The notes: generated by a model from the letters alone, not told the origin. A DNA stretch of 64,000 nucleotides from Corynebacterium capitovis DSM 44611 (GCF_030440535.1 NZ_CP047117.1:496001-560000); one strand, 5' to 3'. Numbered from the stretch's first letter, positions 9,451-21,251 are shown. Numbers and translations: made by a program.

Positions 9451-9747
9451 TTAGTGCTCGTCATAGTGGTCGCCGTGAGCGGCGTGGCGGTGACCGTCGT
9501 GCATGTAGTCAACGTGGTCGCCGTGCTGGACGGCGGCGTGGCCACAGTTCTCCCCGTGGGTGTGGCCGGCGTGGTCCTCCGCCTGGGTGTGCTCAGGGGT
9601 TTCGCACTCGTCCCAGTGCCCGTCGTGCTCGCGGTGGATGTGGCCGTCGTGCGCGTAGTCGGTGTGGTCGTTGTGCTGGAAGGACTCGTGGCCGCACCCC
9701 TCGCCGTGGGTGTGGTCGTGGGACTCGTGGGTGATGTGGTCGCTCAT
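9451..9747 (-). CDS. His-rich putative metal-binding protein with an internal duplication
   Basis: The protein has 98 residues and is dominated by His, Asp, Glu and Gly. Two ~37-residue repeats are visible: one begins HTHGEGCGHESFQHNDHTDY and the other HTHGENCGHAAVQHGDHVDY, each continuing into a HDGH-rich tail. There is no signal peptide or membrane segment. Such proteins are expected to bind Zn, Ni or Mn, as buffer, store or donor; the actual metal is an inference. The ATG was chosen because GAGAGGAA lies a few nt upstream; an in-frame ATG 75 nt further up lacks this. It lies downstream of the CDF transporter on the same strand, with a 130-bp gap. Confidence 0.75.
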   Translation of the reverse strand: MSDHITHESHDHTHGEGCGHESFQHNDHTDYAHDGHIHREHDGHWDECETPEHTQAEDHAGHTHGENCGHAAVQHGDHVDYMHDGHRHAAHGDHYDEH

Positions 9748-9877
9748 GGTAATTCCTCTCGTTGGGGTCGAACCGGTAGATGAAAACGGCTGCAAATAAG
9801 CGCTCTGCCTGCGCGTTTTCATTTCATTTCTATTAAACCCCCGGACGAAAGTGAGTGCAAGGAACCTGCGCGCGAAC

Positions 9878-10786
9878 CTACACCCACCGTCCCCCCACGC
9901 GGGTCGGCGTACCTAAGGGCTCGATGTGCACAACCGTCTCCGCGCCCCCCAGCTCAGCGGCGACGCCCTCCTCAATCAAGTCTGCGAGGTGGTGGGATGC
10001 GTCGACCGTCCATTCACCTGGCACCTGCATGACCACGTTGACAAAGCGGTCACGGCCGAAAGCGACGGTGCGCAGGGAGGTAAAGGTCACACCCTCCTTA
10101 GCGCCAAAACCCTCGAGGTAGGCGCGAATGGCCGCCACCTCGTCGTCGGGGAGGGCCTGAGAGAGCAAGCTGAGAATCGAGTTTTTCAGCAGCACGTACC
10201 CGGTGAACAGGATGTTGACACCGACGGCCAACGCTATGAGGGGATCGAGAGGCTCCCACCCCGTAACAGCGACGAGCGCGATTCCAGCGAGTACGCCTGC
10301 GGTGGTCCACACGTCGGTGAGCAAGTGTCGACCGTCCGCACTCAAGGTGGCCGAGCGGTAGCGCTTCCCGGCGCGGAGGAGAAGTAGTCCCGCCCCAAGG
10401 TTCAACAGGGTGGCCAGGGAGGACAGGAGCAGGCCGATCCCAGCTTGTTCAATTGGCTGGGGGCGCAGTAAGCGTTCCACGGCGGTGAATATGATGGCCA
10501 CAGACGCCACCAGGATCATCGCGCCTTCCACCTGGGCGGAAAAGTATTCGGCCTTGGCGTGCCCGTAGTTGTGATTCTCATCAGCCGGTTTCGCGGCAAC
10601 TTTGAGAACCCAGAGGCCAACGACAGCGGCGACGACGTTGATAACGGACTCGATCGCGTCGGAAAGAAAGCCCACAGAGCCGGTGAGCCACGCGGCCACG
10701 AGTTTGAGGGCGATGGTGGCAAGCGACACGGCGATAGACAGCCACATGAAACGCTCAAGGACACGCTGCTCTGACTGGCCAGGCAT
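9878..10786 (-). CDS. Cation diffusion facilitator (probable Mn/Zn exporter)
   Basis: The protein has 302 residues and the CDF layout: about six membrane helices in the first 200 residues, then a cytoplasmic domain ending in HIEPLGTPTRVG. Metal-site signatures are visible: DAIES in helix 2, the loop NYGHAKAEYFSAQVEG, and DGRHLLTDVWTT in helix 5. Transport is metal/proton antiport out of the cytoplasm. The start at 10786 is preferred over an in-frame ATG at 10849 because GGAGG lies 8 nt upstream and the earlier ATG falls inside the riboswitch aptamer. The upstream manganese-type riboswitch argues for Mn as substrate; without it Zn would be the default guess. Confidence 0.85.
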   Translation of the reverse strand: MPGQSEQRVLERFMWLSIAVSLATIALKLVAAWLTGSVGFLSDAIESVINVVAAVVGLWVLKVAAKPADENHNYGHAKAEYFSAQVEGAMILVASVAIIFTAVERLLRPQPIEQAGIGLLLSSLATLLNLGAGLLLLRAGKRYRSATLSADGRHLLTDVWTTAGVLAGIALVAVTGWEPLDPLIALAVGVNILFTGYVLLKNSILSLLSQALPDDEVAAIRAYLEGFGAKEGVTFTSLRTVAFGRDRFVNVVMQVPGEWTVDASHHLADLIEEGVAAELGGAETVVHIEPLGTPTRVGGRWV

Positions 10787-10834
10787 AGGGGAGACCTCCG
10801 GCTCGGGCGAACCGCGCCGCAGATGCGGGCGGGC

Positions 10835-10945
10835 GAAGGTCTCGCTCACTCCATGCCTGGAGCTGACAGGCCGGGTGGGTCAGCCACCAGTATGTCGACC
10901 AGTCACAGCCGCGCGGGCGACGCCGCGCGCAGGACCTACTCCCCT

Positions 10946-10947
<2 letters not shown>
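10835..10947 (-). promoter_or_regulatory. Candidate yybP-ykoY (manganese) riboswitch controlling the CDF gene
   Basis: Reading the minus strand from 10947, the hallmarks of this class appear in order: a short P1 strand GAAGG running into GGGGAGTAG, the internal motif GTCGACATACTGG, a GC-rich helix region (GGCTGACCCACCCGGCC), and the closing GAGCGAGACCTTCGCC. GAAGG pairs with CCTTC to close P1. AGACCT on the 3' side (10842-10837) is fully complementary to AGGTCT (10797-10792), which overlaps the GGAGG ribosome binding site of the CDF gene. This suggests that Mn binding, by forming P1, frees the RBS, as described for mntP and alx in E. coli. The GA of P1 lies inside the TGA stop codon of thiF. 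Confidence 0.75.
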
Positions 10948-13024
<2,077 letters not shown>

Positions 13025-13028
<4 letters not shown>

Positions 13029-14116
13029 CGGCTCCTCCTGTGTCGCAGCGGGTCGCATGCGCCCAAGTCTACGGAGGGAGCCCGCCCCTCAACCAGCTCC
13101 ACCCCGCACCGCGCTGCCAGCGAGGCGAGCAGAATGCCGTGGCGGAAATACCCGGTGGAAATGACCACACGGTCGCTCACCCGACCCAGATAAGGCAGGT
13201 CATCGGGTGTACCGGGGCGAGCGCCGGCAGTAGCTTCGATGAAATCGCAGTCCTCGATACCGGGGACGATCTCGATGGCGTCACGCAGTAGCTGGTGTAC
13301 CCCTCCCGCCACGGGAACCGGGCGGCCATCCTCTCGGCTCGTCGCACCGACCGTGACAGTGCCATCCTGGCGGGGAATGAGATATACCGGGCGGTCTTCC
13401 ACGAAACCGCGCACCACCCGCGTCAACAGCGGCGCGAGGTTGGCGGGGACCCGCAGTTGCACGACGTCGCCATAGACGGGGCGCAGCTGCAGCGGGTTGT
13501 CGCCGTCACACCACCCGCCAATCTCCGCGGCACCGAGACCCGCGCAAACAATTACCTGATCGGCGTCAATGCTCGACACGTCCGTTACCGCCGCGGAGTG
13601 GAACTCGACCTGGGCGGCGCGGCAGGCGTCGGCAAGCGCGCGCGTAAAAAGGCGCGGCTGCACCTGATGGTCGCCGGGGATGCTGACCACCCCCACCAGC
13701 GCGGGAGATAACGCGGGTTCGAGGGCCCGAGCCTGGCGAGTTGTGAGCGTTTCCGTCTCGAGTCCGTGTTCGTGCTGGTAGGTGCGTAGCTCCTCTAGGT
13801 GCGTACGGTCGGCGCGGTCGCGCGCAACGATGAGCGTCCCCTCCGTGCGGTAACCAGTGGGGCACTGCGAGTACCGCGCGGTCAACTCAATGAGTTCGGG
13901 GTACCACCGTGCGGCGTGCGTCATCAGCGGGAAAAGTGGCTCCTGTTTGTACACCACCTCGGCCGTAGGTGCGAGCATGCCACCAGCGTGGTGAGACGCG
14001 CCCGATAATGGGGCTGGGTCATAAACGGTGACTGCATGGCCTCGGTCGGCCAGCGTTAAGGCAGTGGCGAAGCCCACGATACCGGCACCGACGACGGCTA
14101 CGTGCAACGTTTCCAT
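13025..14116 (-). CDS. thiO: Glycine oxidase ThiO
   Basis: The protein has 363 residues and is an FAD-dependent D-amino-acid-oxidase-like enzyme. The N-terminal dinucleotide motif is VAVVGAGIVGFATAL. Further family signs are SGASHHAGGMLAP, VYLIPRQDGTVTVGAT and the C-terminal GYFRHGILLAS. It supplies dehydroglycine to ThiG. The start is uncertain: GTG at 14125 would add three residues. No RBS is visible; TAGACT ends 9 nt before the ATG, so a short or leaderless transcript from within the operon is possible. It overlaps thiS by 4 nt. Confidence 0.88.
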
Positions 14117-14243
14117 GATGCTCACAGTCTAGGCCCGAACGAGGAACGGGTTGGCCGCATATGGGGGTGCCGGGCCTTCCATCAACCGCAACGCGTGGGT
14201 CCCGGTGTCGGCAGAGCGGCGCCTTGCGCACCCGCCAAGGCCC

Positions 14244-14687
14244 TCAGACCCCACCCCGCCGTAACCGCATTCTGCGGTGGGGTATGCCGGTATCGAGAAA
14301 TTCCTCGCCTTCTTCGACGAACCCGAAGGCGTTGTAGTAGCTGACCAGCCCGGCTTGAGCGTCGATGAGAAGGTCTCCGTCCCACCGCTGCGCGTACGCA
14401 ATCGCCCGGGTGAGGATCTCGCGGCCGAGACCGGTGCCGCGGGCGCTGTGAGCCACAACGAAGCGTCCGAGGTGCGGGCCGTCGGCGCCGGGAAAAACGC
14501 GGGCGCACCCCCGGAGCTCGCCAGACGGACCCCACGCGAGGACGTGGTGGGTGTCGGGGCCGACATCGATGTCGTCAAGTTCGTTGTAGGGGCACTGTTG
14601 CTCCGCCACAAACACGTCGACGCGCAGGCGAAAGAGGTGGTAGGCCTCTAGGCCACTCAGGTCGGCGAGGGTTTTGAACTCGATCAT
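14244..14687 (-). CDS. GNAT-family acetyltransferase (ElaA-like)
   Basis: The protein has 147 residues with an ElaA-type GNAT fold: LFRLRVDVFVAEQQCPYNEL at the N-terminus, a beta strand HHVLAW, the acetyl-CoA loop HSARGTGLG, and YYNAFGF near the C-terminus. The acceptor substrate is unknown. The ATG overlaps the thiE stop as ATGA, so it is translationally coupled into the thiamine operon. A TTG two codons earlier is a less likely start. About 120 bp separate it from thiO. The gene is not a known thiamine enzyme. Confidence 0.82.
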   Translation of the reverse strand: MIEFKTLADLSGLEAYHLFRLRVDVFVAEQQCPYNELDDIDVGPDTHHVLAWGPSGELRGCARVFPGADGPHLGRFVVAHSARGTGLGREILTRAIAYAQRWDGDLLIDAQAGLVSYYNAFGFVEEGEEFLDTGIPHRRMRLRRGGV

Positions 14688-15334
14688 GCGCAACCCCGTT
14701 CAAACTCGGTTATCACCTTTTCCACGTAGGCGCGGGGATCAGAAGCGTTCATGACCCCGCGCACGATGGCGACACCAGCTACCCCGGTCTGTGCCAGATC
14801 ACATGCGTCGTCGGCGGTGATGCCACCAATGGCCACGACGGGAACGTGGGAGAGCTCCGCGAGTGGCGGGTACCCGCTCAGACCCAGCAGCGGGCGTCCG
14901 GATTCCTTGGTAGGGGTCGCGCGAAATGGTCCCGCGCCGATGTAATCGATGCTTTCAGCTACACCGTTCGCGGCGGCGACTAGTTCGCGGGTGCCCGTCG
15001 TTAAACCGATAATGGCGTGCGGGCCGAGGAGGTCTCGGGCGACGCGGACATCGAGGTCGTCTTGGCCTACATGGACACCAGCGACGCCCTCCTCGCGCAG
15101 GGCGAGCGCGACATCGACGCGGTCGTCGACAAGCACCTGCGTCGAAGGCCTGACCTCGTGGACCGCGCGGGCGACGTTACGGGAGAGGGTGTAGAGGTCG
15201 CGCGCGGTGATGGGCTTGCTGCGCACCTGGATGATGCCGGCTCCGCCGAGAGCCGCGGCTCGTGCGCGCTCGACGACGTCTGGGCCGGACCCGGTGACGA
15301 AGTAACAGCGCAGGTCAAGTGGGGGTCTAGCCAT
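14684..15334 (-). CDS. thiE: Thiamine-phosphate synthase ThiE
   Basis: The protein has 216 residues and is a TIM-barrel enzyme joining HMP-pyrophosphate and thiazole phosphate. Conserved parts are GAGIIQVRSKPITARDL, VLVDDRVDVALA, GVHVGQDDLDV, IGAGPFRATPTK, and VAIGGITADDA. The start ATG overlaps the end of the DUF418 gene by 8 bp, so the two are coupled and no room is left for a leader. This is the first thi gene in the run thiE-GNAT-thiO-thiS-thiG-thiF. Confidence 0.92.
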   Translation of the reverse strand: MARPPLDLRCYFVTGSGPDVVERARAAALGGAGIIQVRSKPITARDLYTLSRNVARAVHEVRPSTQVLVDDRVDVALALREEGVAGVHVGQDDLDVRVARDLLGPHAIIGLTTGTRELVAAANGVAESIDYIGAGPFRATPTKESGRPLLGLSGYPPLAELSHVPVVAIGGITADDACDLAQTGVAGVAIVRGVMNASDPRAYVEKVITEFERGCA

Positions 15335-16832
15335 GCCGGAGGGCCTTGATCAGTTCCTCCTTGCTCATCGTGGAGCGGCCCTCGATGTCGAGTTCCTGGG
15401 CGCGGTCGTAGAGCTCCTCCTTCGTCCAGTCCTCGTAGGAGCCCGCCTTGCCTCCCTTCTTACCGACGTCCGAGCGCGACGTCTTCGCCGCTGCATTGGC
15501 GATCGCCGCCGACTTCGATGTGGAATTGCCCTCCTCGCGGAGCTTTTCGTAGAGTTCTCTGTCCTTGATCGGGTCGCTGTCAGCCATGGCGCCGATTGTA
15601 CGAGTGTGAAAGGGCTCGAGCTGGCCCGTCTTGCCATAGGACAGGTGCCGGTGCAGCCACTCGAACGGCCCTTGGATCCCGCGCGCCTCGAGCACGGTGG
15701 CCAACGCGAGAGAGATGGCCCACACGAGGATCGCAACGGCCATCTTTCCGCCTATCGACGCCCCCTGGCCGATCCCCAGAGTAAACGGCATCACGAGTGC
15801 AACGAAGAGAATCGATTGGGCGAGGTAGCCAGACATCGAGCGCTTGCCCAGTGCGACGAAGGGGTAGACCCACGACGGCGGTGTCGGATCCTCACCGGCA
15901 GCGTACTGTTCGTACATCCGCCGCTGGATCCCGCTCGTGGCAAGCGCAGTGGCGGCCAAGATGCCGGGTCCGGTGAACGGGCCGAACGCCTGGTTGAGAA
16001 GGTACAAGGGCGATTCCAGGTCGGGGTTGAGTACCCCCGTCGCGGCGAGGCCCCAAGGCAAACCCACTGCGAGGGCGACGACTGCCGCGATGACGGTCCA
16101 CGTAATGAGGGTGCGACGGTGAGCTGACACGTCGGCGAGGTAGCCCTCGCGCGCCCAGATGAAACCGAGCAGAGCGAGTGATCCCAGCTGAACGGCCGCG
16201 TAGGGGAGCGCGCCCAGCATGGAGAGCGCCTCTTCCGTATTCACCCGGTAATAGGTTCCCAGGCTCGTCATGTCGGGGGTGAGGACGGGTGCTTCGAAGA
16301 AATCAGCGCTCACCGCGTAGGACATCACGGCGCCGAGGGTCGTGAAGGCGGCGTAACCAACCATCACGACGTAGGCAATGATGCGCAGGACCTTGGTGGA
16401 CAGGGCAAAGAGCAGCGAGATTATCAAGCCGACCACACCGTAGATAGCCATGATGTCCCCGTGGAAGAGAAGGAACATATGGACCAAGCCGAAGACCGCG
16501 AGGAAGAAGTAGCGGCGGGCGATCACGCGCCGGGCCGCGCCACGGGGGTAGCCCTTGCGGACGAGGCTCGCGGCGATGAGGCCGATTCCAAAGCCCAGCA
16601 GTGTAGAGAACATGGGAAGGCCACGCACGTGGACGAACATCGCTGCGAAGACAGCGAGCACCTGGTCGACGGTGCTATCGGGGCGGACCCCGCCGAGGGT
16701 CCACCCGGGCTCACGTTCGGCGTCCCACGAGTTGCACATCCACGCTTGGGCGGAGTTGGCCGCGGCGATCCCGAGTAGCGCAAGGCCGCGGGCGAGGTCG
16801 GGCACGATGAGTCGGGGTTGTTTGCGAGTCAC
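15327..16832 (-). CDS. DUF418 membrane protein fused to a Rho-N/DUF7218-like tail
   Basis: The protein has 501 residues. Residues 1 to about 415 contain roughly ten hydrophobic helices and the DUF418 signature (DLARGLALLGIAAANS near the start; ALGKRSMSGYLAQSILF in the second half). The last 87 residues are soluble and charged: MADSDPIKDRELYEKL, an Ala/Lys-rich linker, and DWTKEELYDRAQELDIEG with SKEELIKAL, resembling the Rho termination factor N-terminal fold and small DUF7218 proteins. Homologues of the tail are usually separate proteins as far as I know. The start GTG at 16832 is preceded by TACACT six nt before it, implying leaderless transcription; the open frame upstream overlaps the divergent protease promoter. 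Function unknown. It shares 8 bp with thiE. Confidence 0.78.
   Translation of the reverse strand: MTRKQPRLIVPDLARGLALLGIAAANSAQAWMCNSWDAEREPGWTLGGVRPDSTVDQVLAVFAAMFVHVRGLPMFSTLLGFGIGLIAASLVRKGYPRGAARRVIARRYFFLAVFGLVHMFLLFHGDIMAIYGVVGLIISLLFALSTKVLRIIAYVVMVGYAAFTTLGAVMSYAVSADFFEAPVLTPDMTSLGTYYRVNTEEALSMLGALPYAAVQLGSLALLGFIWAREGYLADVSAHRRTLITWTVIAAVVALAVGLPWGLAATGVLNPDLESPLYLLNQAFGPFTGPGILAATALATSGIQRRMYEQYAAGEDPTPPSWVYPFVALGKRSMSGYLAQSILFVALVMPFTLGIGQGASIGGKMAVAILVWAISLALATVLEARGIQGPFEWLHRHLSYGKTGQLEPFHTRTIGAMADSDPIKDRELYEKLREEGNSTSKSAAIANAAAKTSRSDVGKKGGKAGSYEDWTKEELYDRAQELDIEGRSTMSKEELIKALRHG
15585..15600 (-). promoter_or_regulatory. Candidate internal leaderless promoter inside the DUF418 gene
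   Basis: TACAAT (15600-15595) is followed by exactly 7 nt and then ATG (15587) opening MADSDPIKDREL. This is the same arrangement as the leaderless starts across the window. It would give an 86-residue free version of the Rho-N-like tail and could also feed thiE. No convincing -35 is seen. Confidence 0.5.
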
Positions 16833-16959
16833 GCGACCAGTGTATCCGGGGGTAGCGGCGGCATGCCCGGGGTTACCAAAGTGACGGAAGTTTGGCAAAG
16901 TTAACGCCTGACGTTTGTTTCCGAGGTAGTCCCACCTACCCCGACGCTGAAGGATTGCC

Positions 16960-17796
16960 ATGCTCCGTCGCACGCGCGCCACGCTCCTGGCGCTTACCAC
17001 CGCAGCCGCTCTGCTGGCCGGAGCCCCGGCCCACGCCCACGACGCGTCCGACCCGAACTACGTGTGGCAGTCGGACCTCTCGTCGAAGGTCCTAGCTGGC
17101 AAACCGTTCGTCGACCACGTGCTGCACCGCGTTCCAGGGTCCTTCCACGACGCGCCCGCCGCGCCAGCAGAATCCGCCGCAGCGCAGGCGCGGGGGCACT
17201 CCCTCTTCGGCCCCGGCACCCCCATCTACGGGGGCAATAACATCTGCACCGTCGCGGTAGCCGGGTACGACGCTGCCGGCCGCATGCTCGCCATCACGGC
17301 TGGCCACTGCGGCGCCCCGGGCACGGCTGTCGTTTCGGCGGACTCGCCCCAGATCGGCCAGTCGGGCACGGTCGTGGCATCCGGCGCGGGCCTCGACTAT
17401 GCCGTCATCGAGCTCGGCCCCAACGCCGAGGTGACCCGCAGCTATAACGGCCTGACCATCAACGAACTCGGAGCACAGCCCCAGTCCGCGGGCACGGTCG
17501 TGTGCAAAACGGGCGTGGCCTCCGGCACAACCTGCGGTATTACCCTCTACGACTGGGGCTTGGACAACGTCAGCCACGTGTGCGCCATGCCCGGCGACTC
17601 GGGTGCGCCCCTCACCTCAGGCGACCGGTTAGTGGGCATCATCGCTGGCAGCGCGCTGCCCGCTGACGTCAACGTCGCCTGCTACACCCCGTTGCAGGGC
17701 GCGGCCCATGGCCCCACCCGCGCTATCCGCTTCGATGCCGTGACCGCCTCGCTCAACGCCGCCGGGGGAGTGGGCAGCGGGTTTAGGCTCCCGTAA
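16960..17796 (+). CDS. Secreted trypsin-like (S1) serine protease
   Basis: The protein has 278 residues. A signal peptide ([20 protein letters not shown], cleavage near HAHA) is followed by a short pro-region and a chymotrypsin-like domain. The triad is visible: His in TAGHC, Asp in LDYAVIEL and Ser in PGDSGAP. Pairs of Cys (NNICTV/GHCGAP; VVCKTG/TTCGIT; HVCAMP/VACYTP) suggest three disulfides. The start has AAGGA about 6 nt upstream. It is divergent from the DUF418 gene and its 3' end overlaps the convergent hisN by 14 bp. Target unknown. Confidence 0.87.
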   Translation: MLRRTRATLLALTTAAALLAGAPAHAHDASDPNYVWQSDLSSKVLAGKPFVDHVLHRVPGSFHDAPAAPAESAAAQARGHSLFGPGTPIYGGNNICTVAVAGYDAAGRMLAITAGHCGAPGTAVVSADSPQIGQSGTVVASGAGLDYAVIELGPNAEVTRSYNGLTINELGAQPQSAGTVVCKTGVASGTTCGITLYDWGLDNVSHVCAMPGDSGAPLTSGDRLVGIIAGSALPADVNVACYTPLQGAAHGPTRAIRFDAVTASLNAAGGVGSGFRLP

Positions 17797-18571
17797 TTTC
17801 TCGCAGCGCGACGTCGTGCAGCAGGCCATTCGACGCCACGGCGTCCCCGCCGTGAGGCCCGGCTTCCCCGCTTAACGACGTAAACGTCCCGCCCGCCTCC
17901 GTCACCAACAGCGACAGCGGGGCGAGGTCCCACAGCGAAACTTCGGGCTCCGCGGCGATATCCACGGCTCCTTCAGCGACAAGGCAGTACGAGAGAAAGT
18001 CGCCGTAACCCCTCAGGCGCCACGCCTTGTCCGTCAACTCGAGGAAGGTGTCGCGCAGACCTCGCTTCGTCCATCCCTCGAGGGACGACATGGACACGGA
18101 CGCATCGGAGAGATCCGCGACTTCGGATACCTTCAACCGTTTCAGTGCCCCGCCGTTGAAGGTGCGCCACGCGCCCGCCTCCGCGGAGGCGTACCAGCGA
18201 CGGGCCAGCGCAGGTGCGGATACGACCCCGGCGACAGGGGTGCCGTCGACAAGTAGCGCGATGAGCGTGGCCCAGACGGGCACGCCGCGAACGAAGTTTT
18301 TCGTTCCATCAATGGGGTCGATGACCCACTGGCGGCCTTCTAACTGCACGTCGCCCCCAAATTCTTCCCCCAGCACGGCGTCGGAGGGGCGGGCCTCGTC
18401 AAGGCGCGCTCGAAGGGCCTTTTCGACGGCGAGATCAGCGTCAGACACCGGGGTCATATCAGGTTTGGACTGAACGGAAAGATCCGCTGCCTCGAAGCGA
18501 TCGAGCGTCATCGCGTCTGCTGTTTCTGCCAGTTCGAGTGCTAGAGCTAGGTCGTCAGCGTAGTGAGACAT
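17783..18571 (-). CDS. hisN: Histidinol-phosphatase of the inositol monophosphatase family
   Basis: The protein has 262 residues with the IMPase metal-binding signatures: [15 protein letters not shown] and [15 protein letters not shown]. In Corynebacterium glutamicum the gene at this locus (beside a second IMPase and prfB) encodes histidinol-phosphate phosphatase, the last missing step of histidine synthesis; the assignment here rests on that synteny and family match. The ATG at 18571 lies inside the end of the upstream IMPase gene (17-bp overlap), implying coupling. A general inositol phosphatase is the alternative. Confidence 0.82.
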   Translation of the reverse strand: MSHYADDLALALELAETADAMTLDRFEAADLSVQSKPDMTPVSDADLAVEKALRARLDEARPSDAVLGEEFGGDVQLEGRQWVIDPIDGTKNFVRGVPVWATLIALLVDGTPVAGVVSAPALARRWYASAEAGAWRTFNGGALKRLKVSEVADLSDASVSMSSLEGWTKRGLRDTFLELTDKAWRLRGYGDFLSYCLVAEGAVDIAAEPEVSLWDLAPLSLLVTEAGGTFTSLSGEAGPHGGDAVASNGLLHDVALREITGA

Positions 18572-19361
18572 GCTTTCCAAGCCTAGCTGTGACGTCAGCA
18601 ACGAACAGGCGGTTGCCCGCTACGCACCACGTCCGGCCGCCCGCGTCGACCTTGATGGCCTCGCCGCCCGCCGCCTCGACGAGGGCTTTGCCGGGGAACC
18701 AATCCCAGTCCGCGACGGAGTGCTGCAGCCACCCGCCCAGCTCACCGGTGGCCACCGCCGCAAGATCGAGCGAACCCGCGCCGAGCATGCGTACGGTCGC
18801 CGCGTCCTGCGCCACCTCCTGCCAGGCGGCGCGGACGTGCTCGCGCCTTATCGACGTGGGGTGGAGGTAAGTAGCCAGCGCTACTTCGGACAGGGGAGCA
18901 TCGGCGAGCGGAGGGACTGGCTGGCCGTCGCGGGTGAGCACGCCACGGTGAGCAAGCCACGTCGTGTCTGTGGATGGGCGGTTGACCGCACCAATTAAGA
19001 CGGCCTCACCTTCGACGTACGCGAGGGCAGAACAAAAGTAATCCAACCCGCGGGAGAAGTTGTAGGTGCCGTCGACGGGGTCGACAACCCACGTGCGTCC
19101 GCTGCGTGACTCGCGCGAGGCCCCTTCCTCACCGAGGAGCCCGTCGTCGGGACGAAGGATAGCGAGGGCGCTCGCGACGAACGCCTCCGCTGTCCGGTCC
19201 GCGTCGGTCACGACATCGGAGATGGAGGTCTTGATGTCGGTGTCTAGTCCAGTAGTCCGCATCTGTAGGGCTAATGCTCCAGCATGGCGGACGAGGGCGG
19301 CGGCTAGCTCCGCGTCATCGCTTCTCTGGTGGGCTTCGACGAAGTGCTGCAGCTCGGTCAT
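18555..19361 (-). CDS. Inositol monophosphatase family protein
   Basis: The protein has 268 residues with [17 protein letters not shown] and [15 protein letters not shown], the Mg-binding and substrate motifs of the family. It probably removes phosphate from inositol-1-phosphate or a related sugar phosphate. A TATGCT hexamer ends 7 nt before the ATG, suggesting a leaderless start for this gene and the coupled hisN. It is divergent from prfB; the promoters of the two lie in the 85-bp gap. Confidence 0.82.
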   Translation of the reverse strand: MTELQHFVEAHQRSDDAELAAALVRHAGALALQMRTTGLDTDIKTSISDVVTDADRTAEAFVASALAILRPDDGLLGEEGASRESRSGRTWVVDPVDGTYNFSRGLDYFCSALAYVEGEAVLIGAVNRPSTDTTWLAHRGVLTRDGQPVPPLADAPLSEVALATYLHPTSIRREHVRAAWQEVAQDAATVRMLGAGSLDLAAVATGELGGWLQHSVADWDWFPGKALVEAAGGEAIKVDAGGRTWCVAGNRLFVADVTARLGKHVSLR

Positions 19362-19446
19362 GGTGCCCAGCATACGGTGGGATGAGGACCTTGCGCGCGC
19401 CGGGCGAGGTATAATCGTCGGCGATGTCTCGGTAGAATCATCGCCC

Positions 19447-20538
19447 ATGCAGCCGGACACCCAAGTGCGTATCAACGACCTCGATTCCACGCTCACCACC
19501 ATTGAAAAGGTGATGGACGTCGACGCGCTCGAGTCCCGGGCCCGCGAGCTCGAGCAGATGGCTGGCGACCCCTCCCTGTGGGACGACCCCGCGCACGCGC
19601 AGCGCGTGACCACGGAACTCTCTGGGGTCCAGGCGAAAATCCGCCGCGTGACGTCCCTGAGGGGGCGGGTGGACGACCTGCCCGTGATGTTCGAGCTGGC
19701 GGAGGAAGAGGGCGACCCTTCGCTGGCGGCCGAGGAGCTCGACGCGCTCGAGGCGGCGGTCGGTTCCCTCGAGGTGCAGACCATGCTCTCGGGGGAGTAT
19801 GACGACCGCGAGGCCGTGGTGAACATCCGCTCCGGCGCCGGGGGAGTAGACGCCGCCGACTGGGCCGAGATGCTCATGCGCATGTACGTGCGCTGGGCGG
19901 AAAAGAACGGCCACAAGGTGGACGTCTACGACGTTTCCTACGCCGAGGAGGCCGGCATTAAGTCCGCGACCTTCGTCGTGCACGGCGAGTACATGTACGG
20001 CCAGCTTTCCGTGGAGCAGGGTGCGCACCGGTTAGTGCGCATCTCGCCCTTTGACAACCAGGGCCGGCGACAGACGTCGTTCGCCGAGGTTGAGGTGCTG
20101 CCCGTCGTGGAGCAAACCGACCACATCGACATTCCCGATTCCGATATCCGCGTCGACGTCTACCGTTCCTCTGGTCCGGGTGGACAGTCTGTCAACACGA
20201 CGGATTCCGCGGTGCGCATCACGCACCTGCCCACGGGGATCGTTGTGACCTGCCAGAACGAGAAATCCCAAATCCAGAACAAGGCGTCAGCGTTGGCCGT
20301 GCTTCAATCCAAGTTGCTGGAGGTGAAGCGTCGGGAAGAAAAAGCCGAGCTCGACGCGCTCGGCGCGGGTGGGAACGCCTCGTGGGGAAACCAGATGCGC
20401 TCCTACGTGCTGCACCCATATCAGATGGTCAAGGATCTGCGCACGAATTACGAGGTGGGCGACCCCCAGAAGGTTCTCGACGGTGACATTGACGGCTTTC
20501 TCGAGTCTGGCATTCGGTGGCGAATGGCCCACAGCTAG
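19447..20538 (+). CDS. prfB: Peptide chain release factor 2
   Basis: The protein has 363 residues and is RF2: it carries the stop-codon-reading tripeptide SPF ([11 protein letters not shown]) and the catalytic GGQ loop ([13 protein letters not shown]). The reading frame is continuous from ATG to stop, so the programmed frameshift of many bacterial prfB genes is absent. TAGAAT lies 8 nt before the ATG (leaderless), and a perfect TATAAT at 19410-19415 could give a second, longer transcript. It is followed by ftsE after 18 bp. Confidence 0.95.
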   Translation: MQPDTQVRINDLDSTLTTIEKVMDVDALESRARELEQMAGDPSLWDDPAHAQRVTTELSGVQAKIRRVTSLRGRVDDLPVMFELAEEEGDPSLAAEELDALEAAVGSLEVQTMLSGEYDDREAVVNIRSGAGGVDAADWAEMLMRMYVRWAEKNGHKVDVYDVSYAEEAGIKSATFVVHGEYMYGQLSVEQGAHRLVRISPFDNQGRRQTSFAEVEVLPVVEQTDHIDIPDSDIRVDVYRSSGPGGQSVNTTDSAVRITHLPTGIVVTCQNEKSQIQNKASALAVLQSKLLEVKRREEKAELDALGAGGNASWGNQMRSYVLHPYQMVKDLRTNYEVGDPQKVLDGDIDGFLESGIRWRMAHS

Positions 20539-20556
20539 CCAGGTAGGGTGTGACGG

Positions 20557-21249
<693 letters not shown>

Positions 21250-21251
21250 CG

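Noticed and set aside
9451..9747. Non-coding repeat at the His-rich locus
   Set aside because: The two DNA halves differ mainly at third codon positions while keeping the His/Gly/Asp pattern, and an RBS is present, so it is coding.
10787..10849. Longer CDF start at ATG 10849
   Set aside because: The added 21 residues would be translated from the riboswitch aptamer, and the good RBS lies before the ATG at 10786.
14126..14243. TPP riboswitch before thiO
   Set aside because: GGGGTCTGAGGG is reminiscent, but the other conserved halves of the aptamer are missing.
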